Source: Stenotrophomonas lacuserhaii
GTDB lineage: Bacteria > Pseudomonadota > Gammaproteobacteria > Xanthomonadales > Xanthomonadaceae
Assembly (NCBI RefSeq): GCF_014836545.1
Contig: NZ_JACSQS010000007.1
Coordinates: 93,527-157,526 of the forward strand
Reading direction: 5' to 3'
DNA: 64,000 nt
The notes under the pieces are model-generated. The model saw only the letters and a list, made by a program, of their open reading frames with translations, had not been told where the DNA came from and made no database searches. A program made the position numbers and the translations under genes. Shown here piece after piece: positions 33,356 through 42,238 of this stretch (positions are counted from its first letter, which is position 1; each line of letters begins with the position of its first letter).

Positions 33356-33433
33356 AAAAAGGGGACGGAGGGGATTAAGTCGCAAACGACCCTATCTGGT
33401 CACCCGCGACTTAATCCCCTCCGTCCCCTTTTT
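33356..33433. repeat. Perfect 28-bp inverted repeat with internal stem
   Basis: The left arm 33356-33383 and right arm 33406-33433 are exact reverse complements, beginning with AAAAAGGGG and ending with CCCCTTTTT. The 22-base loop itself can pair (GACC/GGTC). The T-runs on both ends make it a terminator in either direction. It separates the aminopeptidase gene (upstream) from the catalase gene (downstream) on the minus strand. It is another very long perfect hairpin like that at 17038-17106, with a different sequence. Confidence 0.85.
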
Positions 33434-33439
33434 CAGGAG

Positions 33440-34807
33440 TCAGGCGTAGCGTGTTTTCAGCATGGCCCAGGCCGAACGCAGGGCCAGGGCTTCGCCGCCA
33501 GCGGGGCGGCCGGGGCGTTCGCCGTCGTTCCAGGCATACACGTCCAGGTGGGCCCAGCGCTGGCCGTCGGCCAGGAAGCGTTCCAGGTACAGCGCTGCGG
33601 TGACCGCGCCACCCATCCGCGAACCGGCATTGGCCAGGTCGGCGATGCCGCTGTGCAGGTAACGCAGGTACGGGCGCCACAACGGCATCCGCCACACCGG
33701 GTCGCGGGTCTGCTCGCCGGCCTGCAGCCACTGCTGGGCCACCGTGTCATCGTTGCTGAACAGCGCTGGCAGGTCCGGACCCAGCGCGATGCGTGCCGCG
33801 CCGGTGAGGGTGGCGAAGTCCAGCACCAGATCCGGCTGCTGTTCACTGGCGAAGGTCAGGGCATCACCCAGGATCACCCGGCCTTCGGCGTCGGTGTTGT
33901 CGATCTCCACGCTCAGGCCCTTGCGGGTGGCGATCACTTCGCCCGGACGGAATGCATCCGGGCCGATCGCGTTTTCCACCGCTGGCACCAGCAGCGTCAG
34001 CCGCACCGGCAGGGCCTGGGCCATCACCAGCCCGGCCAGCGCCAGCGCATGTGCCGCACCACCCATGTCCTTCTTCATGTTGCGCATGCCGTCGGCCGGC
34101 TTGATGTCCAGCCCGCCGGTATCGAAGCACACGCCCTTGCCGACCAGCACCAGCGACGGATCGGTGTCCTTGCCCCAGCGCAGCACGATCAGCCGCGGCG
34201 CACGGTGCGAGGCACGGCCCACCGCGTGGATGGCCGGGAAATCCTGCTCCAGCAGCGCCTCACCGGTGATTGCCTCGAGCTGCGCGCCATGTGCGTTCGC
34301 CAGTGCGCGCGCGGCGTCTTCCAGCTGCTGCGGCCCCATGTCCTCGGTGGGCGTGTTGACCCAGTCGCGCACGCGCAGGCTGGCGGCGACCAGCGCGGCC
34401 ACCTCGGCCGACGGGCTGGCCAGCAGCTGGGCCGGTGCACGATTGCGCGCCTTGTAGCGGTCGAAGCGGTAACTGCCCAGTCCCCAGCCCAGCTGCAGCA
34501 GGTCCTGTTGCGCCGGTTCCAGTGCGGTGGCCAACTTCCACACGGTGCCTTCGGGCAGCGCGTGCGGTGCATGGGCATAGCTGTACGCATCGCCTGCATC
34601 GCCGATCCCGATCACCGCACCGGCAATGCCGTGTTCGCCCGGCAGCAGTGCCACGCTGTGGCCGCTGGCGGTGAAATTCTGCGACTGCAGCCACGCCTGC
34701 AGCGCGGGTGGCTGGGCGGCATTCCATGCCATGAACTGCCCCCGGTCCAGCACGTGCAGCGGCAGCGCCTGGTCGGAGGTGGCAACGAAACCGGTGATCT
34801 CGGTCAT
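33440..34807 (-). CDS. M17-family leucyl aminopeptidase-like protein
   Basis: This 455-residue cytosolic aminopeptidase of the M17 family has metal and catalytic motifs. The N-terminal Lys lies in LVLVGKGVCFDTGGLDIKP (shortened), the second metal site in MKKDMGGAAHALALA, and NTDAEGRVILGDAL carries the signature Asp/Glu plus the Arg that binds bicarbonate. The N-terminal macro-like domain (about 1-150) is the smaller type. The ATG at 34807 is four bases from the HAD phosphatase stop, implying an operon. It would remove N-terminal residues from peptides. Confidence 0.9.
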   Translation of the reverse strand: MTEITGFVATSDQALPLHVLDRGQFMAWNAAQPPALQAWLQSQNFTASGHSVALLPGEHGIAGAVIGIGDAGDAYSYAHAPHALPEGTVWKLATALEPAQQDLLQLGWGLGSYRFDRYKARNRAPAQLLASPSAEVAALVAASLRVRDWVNTPTEDMGPQQLEDAARALANAHGAQLEAITGEALLEQDFPAIHAVGRASHRAPRLIVLRWGKDTDPSLVLVGKGVCFDTGGLDIKPADGMRNMKKDMGGAAHALALAGLVMAQALPVRLTLLVPAVENAIGPDAFRPGEVIATRKGLSVEIDNTDAEGRVILGDALTFASEQQPDLVLDFATLTGAARIALGPDLPALFSNDDTVAQQWLQAGEQTRDPVWRMPLWRPYLRYLHSGIADLANAGSRMGGAVTAALYLERFLADGQRWAHLDVYAWNDGERPGRPAGGEALALRSAWAMLKTRYA

Positions 34808-34811
34808 GGGG

Positions 34812-35531
34812 TCAGGCGCTCCTGGTTGCGCTGGCGGCGGGGTTGGCATCAAGCCAGTCGGCCAGCCCGGTGAGGGTGTCGAACTGCAGGTCGGGCTGCA
34901 GCGAAGGATGGTTCCAGCAGGCCGCTTCGCGGTTGATCCAGCAGCCGCGCAGGCCGGCGGACATCGCCCCGGCCACGTCCATTTCAATGTGGTCGCCCAC
35001 GTGCAGCACATGCTCCGGTGCAACGCCCAGGCGCTCGCAGGCGGCATGGAAGATGCTGGCGACCGGCTTTGCCGCACCGTGTTCGCGGGCACCCAGCTGG
35101 AAGGCGAACAAGTGCGCCACGCCGATCCGTTCCAGGTCGGCGTTGCCATTGCTCAGCGCCGCCACCGGCACCCGGGCGGCGATGCGCTGCAGGGCATCCA
35201 GCGCATCCGGGTAGTACTCCACCTGGTTGCGCGCGGCGAAAAAGGCTTCGTAAGCGGGCTCCAACAGGGCCGCGTCGGCGCCGCTGTCCTGCAGTGCCTG
35301 CTGCAGCGCCAGCCGGCGCAGCGCACTCAGGTCGTGGTGCAGGTGGGGATTGTCGACGTAGGCGCGCTCGCGCAGTTCACGCATCGCGGCCTGCGGAAAC
35401 ATCGCGGCCGTAGCGGGACTGTGCTGCAGCATCCAGTCGTGCAGGACCTGGTCGATGCGTGCGCCGATCGGAGCGAAGGGCCACAGGGTGTCGTCGAGGT
35501 CGAGGGTGATGGCTTGGATGGGGAAGTTCAC
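34812..35531 (-). CDS. HAD-family phosphatase (YjjG/GS1-like)
   Basis: This 239-residue haloacid-dehalogenase-fold hydrolase has motif I LDLDDTLWP near residue 10-18, motif II in VAALSNGNADLERIG, motif III Lys in REHGAAKP, and motif IV HVGDHIEMDVAGAM. A helical cap at about 20-100 suggests a nucleotide or sugar-phosphate phosphatase. It is the first gene of a two-gene unit with the M17 aminopeptidase. Substrate assignment is open. Confidence 0.9.
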   Translation of the reverse strand: MNFPIQAITLDLDDTLWPFAPIGARIDQVLHDWMLQHSPATAAMFPQAAMRELRERAYVDNPHLHHDLSALRRLALQQALQDSGADAALLEPAYEAFFAARNQVEYYPDALDALQRIAARVPVAALSNGNADLERIGVAHLFAFQLGAREHGAAKPVASIFHAACERLGVAPEHVLHVGDHIEMDVAGAMSAGLRGCWINREAACWNHPSLQPDLQFDTLTGLADWLDANPAASATRSA

Positions 35532-35562
35532 CCGGTCATTCTACGCCCGTCGCTATCGGCTT

Positions 35563-36660
35563 TCATTCCAGCAGCCGCGACCAGCCCTGCATGCCCTCCA
35601 GCCGTGCCAGCACCAGCTTGACGCAGACCAGCAGCGGAACCGCCAGCAGCAGGCCGACGAAGCCCCACAGCCAGCCGAAGATCATCAGCGCCAGGATCAG
35701 CACCAGCGGCGAAAGTTTCATCCGTCGGCCCAGCACGATCGGGGTGATCAGCTGGCCCTCCAGCGCGTGCAGGGCCAGGTAGCAGGCGGCCGGCAGGATC
35801 GCCTTGAGCGGATCCGGGAATTCGACGAAGCCGACCAGCAGCATCAGCGCCACGCCGATCAGCGGACCCACGTACGGGGCGAAGTTGAGCAGTGCGGCCA
35901 TCGTGCCCCACAGCAGGGCATCCTGCATTTCCAGGCCCAGCAGCATCAGCGTGCCGGCGAACACCAGGCCCACCAGGCTGTTGATCACGGTGATGGTCAG
36001 CACATAGCGCGACACTTCGCGTTCGATCGAACGCAGGATATCGGTGGTGAAGCGCTGTTGCTGGCGGCTGGGGAACAAGGCAATGGCATGCCGCTGCAGG
36101 TCCTGGCCGTAGATCATGAAGAACAGCGTCAGCAGCACCACCGCCAGTACCGAGGCGAGCAGGCGCGGGGCCTGGGTGATCGCCCGGTACGGGTCGTCCA
36201 GCTGGGTGCGCACCACCTGCACGCGGCGGTTGCCTTCACCGGCGGCCACGCGTGCGAAGTTCTCGGCGGCCTGGTTGGCCTGCTGCACCGGTTTGGTCAG
36301 GTTCTGCACCTGGCGGCCGATCTTGCGCAGCTGCTGCGGGGCTTCCTGCGCCCATTCCATCGTCGGCACGACCAGTTGCACGGCCAGTGCAGTGGTGGCA
36401 CCCAGGCCGACCACGATCACCAGGATGGCACCGAGCGCGCGCGGTACCCAGATGCGTTCCAGCATGCGCAGGATGGGGTTGCCCACCAACGCGAAGAACA
36501 TCGCCAGCAGGATCGGCAGTACCACCGGTTGCGCCGCCCACAGCGTGAATGCCACGGCGAGCGTTGCCAGCACGACCAATGACACCGGCGCGCGGGGGCG
36601 CGCGGGCAGTGGCGCGGGCGCGGTCGGTTCGACGGGGACGCTGGAAAGGGACTCGCTCAT
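35563..36660 (-). CDS. AI-2E family transporter
   Basis: This 365-residue membrane protein of the AI-2E/PerM family has early helices (VSLVVLATLAVAFTLWAAQPVVLPILLAMFF, shortened), a long amphipathic cytoplasmic-type region at about 115-190 with charged heptads, and later helices (YVLTITVINSLVGLVFAGTLMLLG and LNFAPYVGPLIGVALMLL, quoted in part). The family hallmark NFAPYVGP is clear. Start at ATG 36660 (MSESLSS); an upstream ATG at 36690 is possible. Proteins of this family export autoinducers, ions or unknown small molecules; this one is not further assignable. Confidence 0.88.
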   Translation of the reverse strand: MSESLSSVPVEPTAPAPLPARPRAPVSLVVLATLAVAFTLWAAQPVVLPILLAMFFALVGNPILRMLERIWVPRALGAILVIVVGLGATTALAVQLVVPTMEWAQEAPQQLRKIGRQVQNLTKPVQQANQAAENFARVAAGEGNRRVQVVRTQLDDPYRAITQAPRLLASVLAVVLLTLFFMIYGQDLQRHAIALFPSRQQQRFTTDILRSIEREVSRYVLTITVINSLVGLVFAGTLMLLGLEMQDALLWGTMAALLNFAPYVGPLIGVALMLLVGFVEFPDPLKAILPAACYLALHALEGQLITPIVLGRRMKLSPLVLILALMIFGWLWGFVGLLLAVPLLVCVKLVLARLEGMQGWSRLLE

Positions 36661-36728
36661 CGTCGCACCGACAGGGGAAAAGTTGCCCATTATCTGCCCG
36701 CCGCGGTCAACGCGGCGGGTTCACCGTG

Positions 36729-37241
36729 TCAACGCTCGGACAATTCCGTGGCGGCTTCTGCCGGGCGAGGACCGTTGGCGTCCTGCGGGTCCTGGCGGCC
36801 CGGGCCGACCTGCGGGGCAGGCGACCGCTGTACGGATGCCGCGGCCGCCGCGCCAGCGGCCGCACCCGCAGCAGCGGCTGCCCCGGGATTGACCGCATCA
36901 TCGACTTTGTCAGCGGCAGCATCGGCCTGCTCGGCGGCATCGTCTGCCGCACCGGCCGCGTGCGCGGCCATCGCCGAAGCGAACGCGGCCTGGCCACTGG
37001 CCAGCAGGTTGGAGACCGAGCCGGCCATCTGCAGCCAGCGTGCGCCATTGATCTTGCCGGGCACTTCCAGCTTTCCGACCACGAAGCCGCTGGCCACGCC
37101 GGCAATGATGATGCGCAGCGGCGACCAGCCACTGCGCCACACCTGGCTGAGCACGCCCCAGTTGTCCTGGGTATCGGCCAGCCGTACCGCAACCACCTGC
37201 TCGCAGCGCTTCACCCGGCTGCGCAATACGCTGAACTTCAT
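36729..37241 (-). CDS. Hypothetical alanine-rich protein of the YqjDE-like cluster
   Basis: This 170-residue protein has an N-terminal basic region (MKFSVLRSRVKRCEQVV), one hydrophobic segment at about 40-57 (PLRIIIAGVASGFVVGKL), a helical Ala-rich stretch and a low-complexity tail (AAAAAGAAAGAAAAA then Pro/Gln-rich). The start overlaps the holin-like gene stop by four bases. It may be a membrane-associated partner of the two genes before it. No family is recognised beyond the position resembling the third gene of yqjDEK-type clusters. Confidence 0.65.
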   Translation of the reverse strand: MKFSVLRSRVKRCEQVVAVRLADTQDNWGVLSQVWRSGWSPLRIIIAGVASGFVVGKLEVPGKINGARWLQMAGSVSNLLASGQAAFASAMAAHAAGAADDAAEQADAAADKVDDAVNPGAAAAAGAAAGAAAAASVQRSPAPQVGPGRQDPQDANGPRPAEAATELSER

Positions 37242-37717
37242 GGCTTGCCCTCCGGGATCTTGACGCCGGCGTCGGGGTCTTCTTCATCGCCGGGCTCGTC
37301 GAACAGGCCCAGCTTGGACAGCTGCCGGCGGGTGGAATGCATGCCGGTGTGGTGGAAGAAGTAGGACACCCGCCACGCGGCCAGGCCGGTTATCGCCAGG
37401 CTCAGCAGCGAAGTGATCAGCAGCGCATGCAGCCAGGACATGCCCCAGCTCTGCAGCAGGGCGATCAACGTGGCCGCCATCAGCAGCCACGCCGATGCGC
37501 CGAAGACGATCGCCACCCCCGCCCACGCCAGGGCACGGCCGAAGGCACTGCGTGCCAGGGCAAAATCCGCCGACGCCAGGCGACGCAGCGAACGGAACGA
37601 ATGCTTTGCGGCATCCACCGTTGCGCGGCTGGCCTGGCTGACCTGCCGGATGCTCTCATCCAGCGGCGGGGTAGCCGCTGGATCAGGCCCGTTGGCGGTG
37701 TTGTCGCTTTCGCTCAC
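37238..37717 (-). CDS. Phage-holin-family membrane protein (YqjE-like)
   Basis: This 159-residue protein has a soluble N-terminus and a pair of close helices (AGVAIVFGASAWLLMAATLIALL and LLITSLLSLAITGLAAW, quoted in part), the layout of the Holin_X/YqjE family. The C-terminus is hydrophilic. It follows the DUF883-like gene by eight bases and overlaps the next gene by ATGA. YqjE-type proteins are associated with envelope stress; a lytic role is not implied. Confidence 0.75.
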   Translation of the reverse strand: MSESDNTANGPDPAATPPLDESIRQVSQASRATVDAAKHSFRSLRRLASADFALARSAFGRALAWAGVAIVFGASAWLLMAATLIALLQSWGMSWLHALLITSLLSLAITGLAAWRVSYFFHHTGMHSTRRQLSKLGLFDEPGDEEDPDAGVKIPEGKP

Positions 37718-37725
37718 GCCGCGGC

Positions 37726-38091
37726 TTACTTGTCGCCGCCGCTATTGGCCAGCTTGGCGATCAGCCAGCCGGCAGCGAAGGCGACGCCGAACGAAGCGAG
37801 GGGACGCTCGCGGATCAGTTCAGCGGCGCTGTCGACCAGGTCCTTGCCCTTGTCCATCAGCGCATCGACCTGTTCCTTGGCAGCGGCACCGCCGAACTCG
37901 GCAGCAGCCAGGCCGGACAGGGCGGTATCGGACAGTTCAGCCTTGACGTTGGCCTTGCCGATCCGCAGTTCATCGCCGGCCGCACCCGTGGCGCCCTTGA
38001 TCGCGCTGCCGGCCGCGTTGGCGGCCGACTTCAGGTGGGTGGAGGCTTCGCCCAGGTGGTCCTTCAGGTTTTCGGTGTTGGTGGGGCTCAT
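37726..38091 (-). CDS. DUF883/ElaB-YqjD-like membrane-anchored protein
   Basis: This 121-residue protein has a long amphipathic helical body (LKDHLGEASTHLKSAANAAG) and a C-terminal membrane anchor (PLASFGVAFAAGWLIAKL). That is the signature of ElaB/YqjD/YgaM-type proteins, which in E. coli anchor ribosomes to the membrane in stationary phase. ATG 38091 follows GGAG. It is the first gene of a three-gene cluster. Confidence 0.82.
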   Translation of the reverse strand: MSPTNTENLKDHLGEASTHLKSAANAAGSAIKGATGAAGDELRIGKANVKAELSDTALSGLAAAEFGGAAAKEQVDALMDKGKDLVDSAAELIRERPLASFGVAFAAGWLIAKLANSGGDK

Positions 38092-38204
38092 CGCAATCTC
38101 CTGCTTCAGTGAATAAGGCGGCCGCCATCCCGACATGCGGGATGGCCACGGACGACATGGATACCATCGCCCGGGTATAGGGGGCGTTACGGTACGTCAT
38201 GCCG

Positions 38205-39632
38205 TCAGCGCATGACCAACTGCCCCCTGGCATTGCCCCGCACGATGCGCAGCACCAGTTGCTGCGGAGGCTGCTGGAAGTTGGCCCGCCAGCTGGCGAG
38301 GTCGGCGAATTCACCTGCGCTGGCCTCGGTCACGATGTCGCCTTTGACAAGGCCGGAAGCGGCAGCGCGGCTGCCGCGGGTGACCTCGTTGACCAGCACG
38401 CCGCTGAGCCCGGACTGGCGCAGCGACTCGGGCAGGTCAACGAAGGTGGCACCGCCCAGGCGTGGATCCAGCGTATCGCCGCTGATCGCGCGTGCCTGCT
38501 CCTTCAGCGTGGCCCTGACCTGCACCGGCTTGCCATCGCGACGCAGTTCCAGGGTCATCGTGCTGCCGACCGCCGCGAGCCCTTCGATGTTGTGCAGCGC
38601 CTGCGCGCTGTCCACGCGTTGGCCGTTGGCGGTCACCACCACGTCGCCGGCACGCACGCCGGCCGCCGCTGCCGCCGATCCCGCCAGCACCCGGGTGACC
38701 AGCGCACCCCGCGCCTCGCTCAGGCCCAGGCCCTGCGCCAGCTGCGGGGTCAGGTTCTGGCTTTCGATGCCCAGCGTGCCGCGCACCACCACCCCATGCT
38801 TGACCAGCTGGTCGACCACGTTGCGCGCCAGGTTGGACGGAATGGCCAGGCCGAGGCCGATGTTGCCAGCCATGCTGCCCTGCGGGTTGAAGCTGGCGGT
38901 GTTGATGCCCACCAGCTGCCCCTGCAGGTTGACCAGCGCGCCGCCGGAGTTGCCGGGGTTGATCGATGCATCGGTCTGGATGAAGTTCTGGTAGCCAAGC
39001 CCGCGGATGCCGCTGCGGCCGACGGCCGAGACGATGCCCGAGGTCACGGTCTGGGTGAAACCGAATGGATTGCCGATGGCGACCACGAAGTCACCGACGC
39101 GCAGCTGGTCGCTGTTGCCCAGGGTGATGCCGGTCAGGCCCTGCGCGGGGATGCGGATCAGCGCGATGTCGGTGTCCGCATCCGAGCCGAGGAATTCGGC
39201 TTTCACCGTGCGTCCGTCGGACAGGGTGACCTGCACGTCGTCGGCGTTGTCGATGACGTGGTGGTTGGTCAGTACCAGGCCCTCGGCGGCGTCGATGATC
39301 ACGCCCGAACCCAGCGATTCGTTGATGCGTTCCTGCGGCACGTCCGGGAACAGGCGGCGGAAGAACGGGTCTTCGAAAAACGGATTGCGCACGCGCACCA
39401 CCTGCTTGGTGTTGACGCTGACCACGGCTGGGGTGACCTTCTGCAGCATCGGCGCCAGCGAGGGAACCGGCTGCCCGGCGACCGCAGCGGGCAGCGCGCT
39501 GGTGGCCGGGATGGTGACCGGCGCCGGCGCTGCTTCGGCGCGGTTGTCCAGGTGTGCATTGATGCCGCTGGCGACGAAGCCGCCGAAGGCTGCGGCCAGT
39601 GCGAGCGTAAGCAGGGTCGGAATCGGTCGCAT
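38205..39632 (-). CDS. DegP/MucD-type periplasmic serine protease
   Basis: This 475-residue protease has a signal peptide (MRPIPTLLTLALAAAFGGFV) and a trypsin-like domain with catalytic triad H125 (TNHHVID), D155 (DTDIALI) and S229 (PGNSGGAL). Two PDZ domains lie at about 275-365 and 380-470 (GVRAGDVVVTANG, ASGLVKGDIVTEA). The Q-linker/LA loop with FFEDPFFRRLF is the usual one for DegP/HtrA. It degrades misfolded envelope proteins. The open frame extends upstream to 40016 and further, but ATG 39632 begins the signal peptide. Confidence 0.93.
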   Translation of the reverse strand: MRPIPTLLTLALAAAFGGFVASGINAHLDNRAEAAPAPVTIPATSALPAAVAGQPVPSLAPMLQKVTPAVVSVNTKQVVRVRNPFFEDPFFRRLFPDVPQERINESLGSGVIIDAAEGLVLTNHHVIDNADDVQVTLSDGRTVKAEFLGSDADTDIALIRIPAQGLTGITLGNSDQLRVGDFVVAIGNPFGFTQTVTSGIVSAVGRSGIRGLGYQNFIQTDASINPGNSGGALVNLQGQLVGINTASFNPQGSMAGNIGLGLAIPSNLARNVVDQLVKHGVVVRGTLGIESQNLTPQLAQGLGLSEARGALVTRVLAGSAAAAAGVRAGDVVVTANGQRVDSAQALHNIEGLAAVGSTMTLELRRDGKPVQVRATLKEQARAISGDTLDPRLGGATFVDLPESLRQSGLSGVLVNEVTRGSRAAASGLVKGDIVTEASAGEFADLASWRANFQQPPQQLVLRIVRGNARGQLVMR

Positions 39633-40057
39633 GGGAATCGGTGTCCGGGCAGGAGGGTGGAGTAGGGCGCGCTCGATGCTGCAGGCGAGGGCCGCCGGGA
39701 GCTGCGGCAGGGCCGCAGAAGTGTCTCCCGCGCTGGATAAACATGCCATGAAAGATGCGGTCCGGCACATGGGAAGTTGCGCAGTTCCGCGCAAACTCCG
39801 CTGCCGGTGTCGTATCGGCAAGCGGTCCTGCAGGATCGCGGCGGCTGCCCACGGTGACGCCCGCCGTGCAGGACGCCTGGCGCCAAACCACTTGAAAACG
39901 CGGGTTTTCGCGTTGCCGTGCGCGTCGATGGTCGTGCCTGGTCGCAGCCATCGTGGTGGCGCGCGCTTGCGCCTGCGCAGTTTCCCGTTCCACGATGCAC
40001 CTTGCCGGTATAGCATCGCCTCCGTTTTGACATTCCAGCCCCTCAGGAGGGCAAATC
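39633..40057. other. Intergenic region between protease and histone-like gene (425 bp)
   Basis: Divergent genes flank it, so it should hold promoters for both. No real gene is seen; the frame continuing from the protease has no family features here. A small dyad GAAAAC-GCGG-GTTTTC lies at 39894-39909, and the ribosome-binding site AGGAGG of the next gene at its end. Confidence 0.5.
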
Positions 40058-41086
40058 ATGAGCAACGGTAATGGTGTGACGACGACATTGAGCGAGACCG
40101 TCGAGACTGTAAAGGAAGCTGCAACCAACGTTGGCGAGACCATCGCCCACACCGCCGAAGACGCCGTGGCTGCGGTCAAGACCACCGCCAAGCGCGTGCG
40201 CAAGGCTGCCACCACCCGCGTGGATGCCGCCAGGAACGCCGTTGCCAAGGTCGAGAAGACCGTCGCCAAGCAGGCGGACAAGGCCGCCAGGTCCGTGGGC
40301 AAGTCGATCTCCAAGGCCAAGCAGAAGCTGGAAGCTGCCAAGCAGAACGCACAGGCCGAATCGGCCGCGCTGAAGAAGGTCGTCGCCAAGAAGAAGGCCG
40401 CCGCCACCAAGACCGTTGCCAAGAAGGCTGCCGCAGTGAAGAAGACCGCAACCAAGAAAACTGCCGTAGCCAAGAAGCCCGTCGTCAAGAAGGCCGTCGC
40501 CAAGAAGGCGGTTGTCGCCAAGAAGCCCGTCGCCAAGAAGGTCGCCGTGGCCAAGAAGACCGCGACCAAGAAGGCCGCTGTTGCCAAGAAGACCGTCGGC
40601 AAGAAGGCCGCTGTTGCCAAGAAGACCGCGACCAAGAAGGCCGCTGTTGCCAAGAAGACCGTCGGCAAGAAGACCGCCGTGGCCAAGAAGGCTGTCGGCA
40701 AGAAGACCGCCGTGGCCAAGAAGACCGTCGGCAAGAAGACCGCCGTTGCCAGGAAGACCGTCGGCAAGAAGACCGCCGTTGCCAGGAAGACCGTCGGCAA
40801 GAAGACCGCTGTTGCCAGGAAGACCGTCGGCAAGAAGACTGCGGTTGCCAAGAAGGCTGTCGGCAAGAAGACCGCAGTTGCCAAGAAGACCGTCGGCAAG
40901 AAGACGGCGGTTGCCAAGAAGGCCGTCGGCAAGAAGACCGCGGTTGCCAAGAAGGCTGTCGGCAAGAAGTCGGCTGTCGCCCGCAAGGCCGTTGCCAAGA
41001 AGGCAGCGCCGGTGAAGAAGGCCGCCCGCAAGGCGCCGGCCAAGAAGGTCGCCGCCCGCAAGGCCGTGACCAAGCGCAGCAAGTAA
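40058..41086 (+). CDS. Histone H1-like Lys/Ala-rich DNA-binding protein
   Basis: This 342-residue protein starts after AGGAGG. Residues 1-110 are helical (TVETVKEAATNVGETIAHT, then RVRKAATTRVDAARNAVAKV). From about 110 to the end it is built from Lys/Ala/Val/Thr repeats, with eleven occurrences of the four-residue core VGKK in a ten-residue period VGKKTAVAKK, and it ends in RKAVTKRSK. Such tails bind DNA or RNA non-specifically, as in histone H1-like proteins (AlgR3/AlgP and Hc1-like). The N-terminal helix region may add dimerisation or apolipoprotein-like membrane contact. Copy number of the repeat is likely variable between strains. Confidence 0.85.
   Translation: MSNGNGVTTTLSETVETVKEAATNVGETIAHTAEDAVAAVKTTAKRVRKAATTRVDAARNAVAKVEKTVAKQADKAARSVGKSISKAKQKLEAAKQNAQAESAALKKVVAKKKAAATKTVAKKAAAVKKTATKKTAVAKKPVVKKAVAKKAVVAKKPVAKKVAVAKKTATKKAAVAKKTVGKKAAVAKKTATKKAAVAKKTVGKKTAVAKKAVGKKTAVAKKTVGKKTAVARKTVGKKTAVARKTVGKKTAVARKTVGKKTAVAKKAVGKKTAVAKKTVGKKTAVAKKAVGKKTAVAKKAVGKKSAVARKAVAKKAAPVKKAARKAPAKKVAARKAVTKRSK
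40595..40986 (+). repeat. In-frame tandem 30-bp repeat array inside the histone-like gene
   Basis: Eleven occurrences of VGKK follow one another, mostly every 30 bp. The DNA unit starts near GTCGGCAAGAAGAC and continues with GCC-GTT-GCC-AAG/AGG-AAG. Near-identical units leave the frame intact and are prone to slippage in steps of 30 bp. An early variant unit (TATKKAAVAKK) precedes the uniform array. Confidence 0.8.
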
Positions 41087-41193
41087 GCGCGCCGGGCACC
41101 CCTGTCGCCGGCTGGCGCCAGGGGATGTCGATGATGATGCGCCTGCACACACATGGCAGGGCATCATGGGGGCCTCGCCAAGGAGTGCCCCTC

Positions 41194-41871
41194 ATGCGTG
41201 GTCTCGATTTCAGTTCATGGCAGGCCGTGCTGTCCACCCTCGGTGGACTGGCCCTCATCACCCTGCTGGGCGTGGGTATCCGCCTGCTGGTGATGCAGAC
41301 CCTGCAAGCGCGCCGCGAGCGCGAAAACCGCCAGATCAATGAACGGCTGCGCACCTTGATGGCGGCCTACAAGGTGCTGGGCGGATCCTTCACCGGCGAT
41401 CTGGATGTCGATCCTTCGCACCTGCGCCAGCTGCGAGAACGCGCACACGAGCGGGGCATCGCCGAGCCAGGTTCGGACCGTGCCCGACGCATCCGCGATG
41501 CCGTGGAAGCGGCGTTGTCGGACATCCTGCTGCTGGGCACCGACGACCAGGTGCGGTTGGCTGCGCATGCCGCCACCGAACTGGCCCAGGGCCGGCCCGT
41601 GCACACCCATGCATTGGTGGTTTCACTGCGCGACTTCATCCGTGGCGCGTTGGACCTGGCGCCCATTCCCAGCGGATTGGAGATTCCGCACCAAGGGCCG
41701 ACACGTCCCGCATCCGGCGGCGCTGCCAAGGGCCGCGCCGATGCGGGCGAACGCGGCGGCAGGGCCGGCGGTGGTGGCGGTGGCGGTGCCGGCATGGGCG
41801 CGATGGGCGGCCTGGGTGCCGGCATGGCAGTCGGCACCCAGGCCACCGGCGACATGCCGGACGCTCCCTGA
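41194..41871 (+). CDS. Single-pass membrane protein with glycine-rich tail
   Basis: This 225-residue protein has one N-terminal helix (about 12-30, LSTLGGLALITLLGVGIRLLV), a helical soluble part (residues 35-150, with charge-rich RRERENRQINERLR and ATELAQGRPVHTH) and a Gly/Ala-rich disordered tail (GGRAGGGGGGGAGMGAM). AGGAG lies nine bases before ATG 41194; an in-frame ATG at 41125 is less likely. The family is not recognised. It converges on the DUF1428 gene. Confidence 0.7.
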   Translation: MRGLDFSSWQAVLSTLGGLALITLLGVGIRLLVMQTLQARRERENRQINERLRTLMAAYKVLGGSFTGDLDVDPSHLRQLRERAHERGIAEPGSDRARRIRDAVEAALSDILLLGTDDQVRLAAHAATELAQGRPVHTHALVVSLRDFIRGALDLAPIPSGLEIPHQGPTRPASGGAAKGRADAGERGGRAGGGGGGGAGMGAMGGLGAGMAVGTQATGDMPDAP

Positions 41872-41881
41872 CCCTTCCGCG

Positions 41882-42238
41882 TTACGGCAGTTCGACGATC
41901 GGCGTGAAGCCGCCGAAGATCATCCGTTGCCCGTCGAACGGCATGGGATTGTTGGTTGGATCCATCCGTGGATCGTCCATCATCCTGGCCATGCCACTGT
42001 CGCGGGTGGCTTTGTCCGGCCACTCCACCCATGAAAACACCACGGTCTCGTCGTCCTTGGCTTTCACTGCCCCGTAGAAATCCGTGGTCTTGCCGTGCGG
42101 TACGTCGTCGGCCCAGCACTCGACCACCCGCGTCGCGCCCAGCTCCAGGAATACCGGATCCATGCTGCGCGCGTGGTCGATGAAGGACTGCTTGTTGGCG
42201 GTGGGTACGGCCAGAACGAATCCGTCGATGTAGCTCAT
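41882..42238 (-). CDS. DUF1428-family protein (YbaA-like)
   Basis: This 118-residue protein begins MSYIDGFVLAVP and continues with KQSFIDHARSMDPVFLELGA, RVVECWADDVPHG and VFSWVEWPDKATRD, the conserved features of DUF1428/YbaA, a dimeric alpha+beta-barrel fold. Function is unknown in the family. It is preceded by a 318-bp gap on its 5' side. Confidence 0.88.
   Translation of the reverse strand: MSYIDGFVLAVPTANKQSFIDHARSMDPVFLELGATRVVECWADDVPHGKTTDFYGAVKAKDDETVVFSWVEWPDKATRDSGMARMMDDPRMDPTNNPMPFDGQRMIFGGFTPIVELP

Noticed and set aside
40595..40986. CRISPR-like regular repeat
   Set aside because: Repeats are directly adjacent, in-frame and coding for VGKKTAVAKK units, with no unique spacers.
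39091..41167. Two very long minus-strand open frames across the histone-like gene
   Set aside because: They are created by the periodic GCC/AAG/GTC codons of the plus-strand repeats; they have no ribosome-binding site or family, and one runs on through the DegP-like gene.
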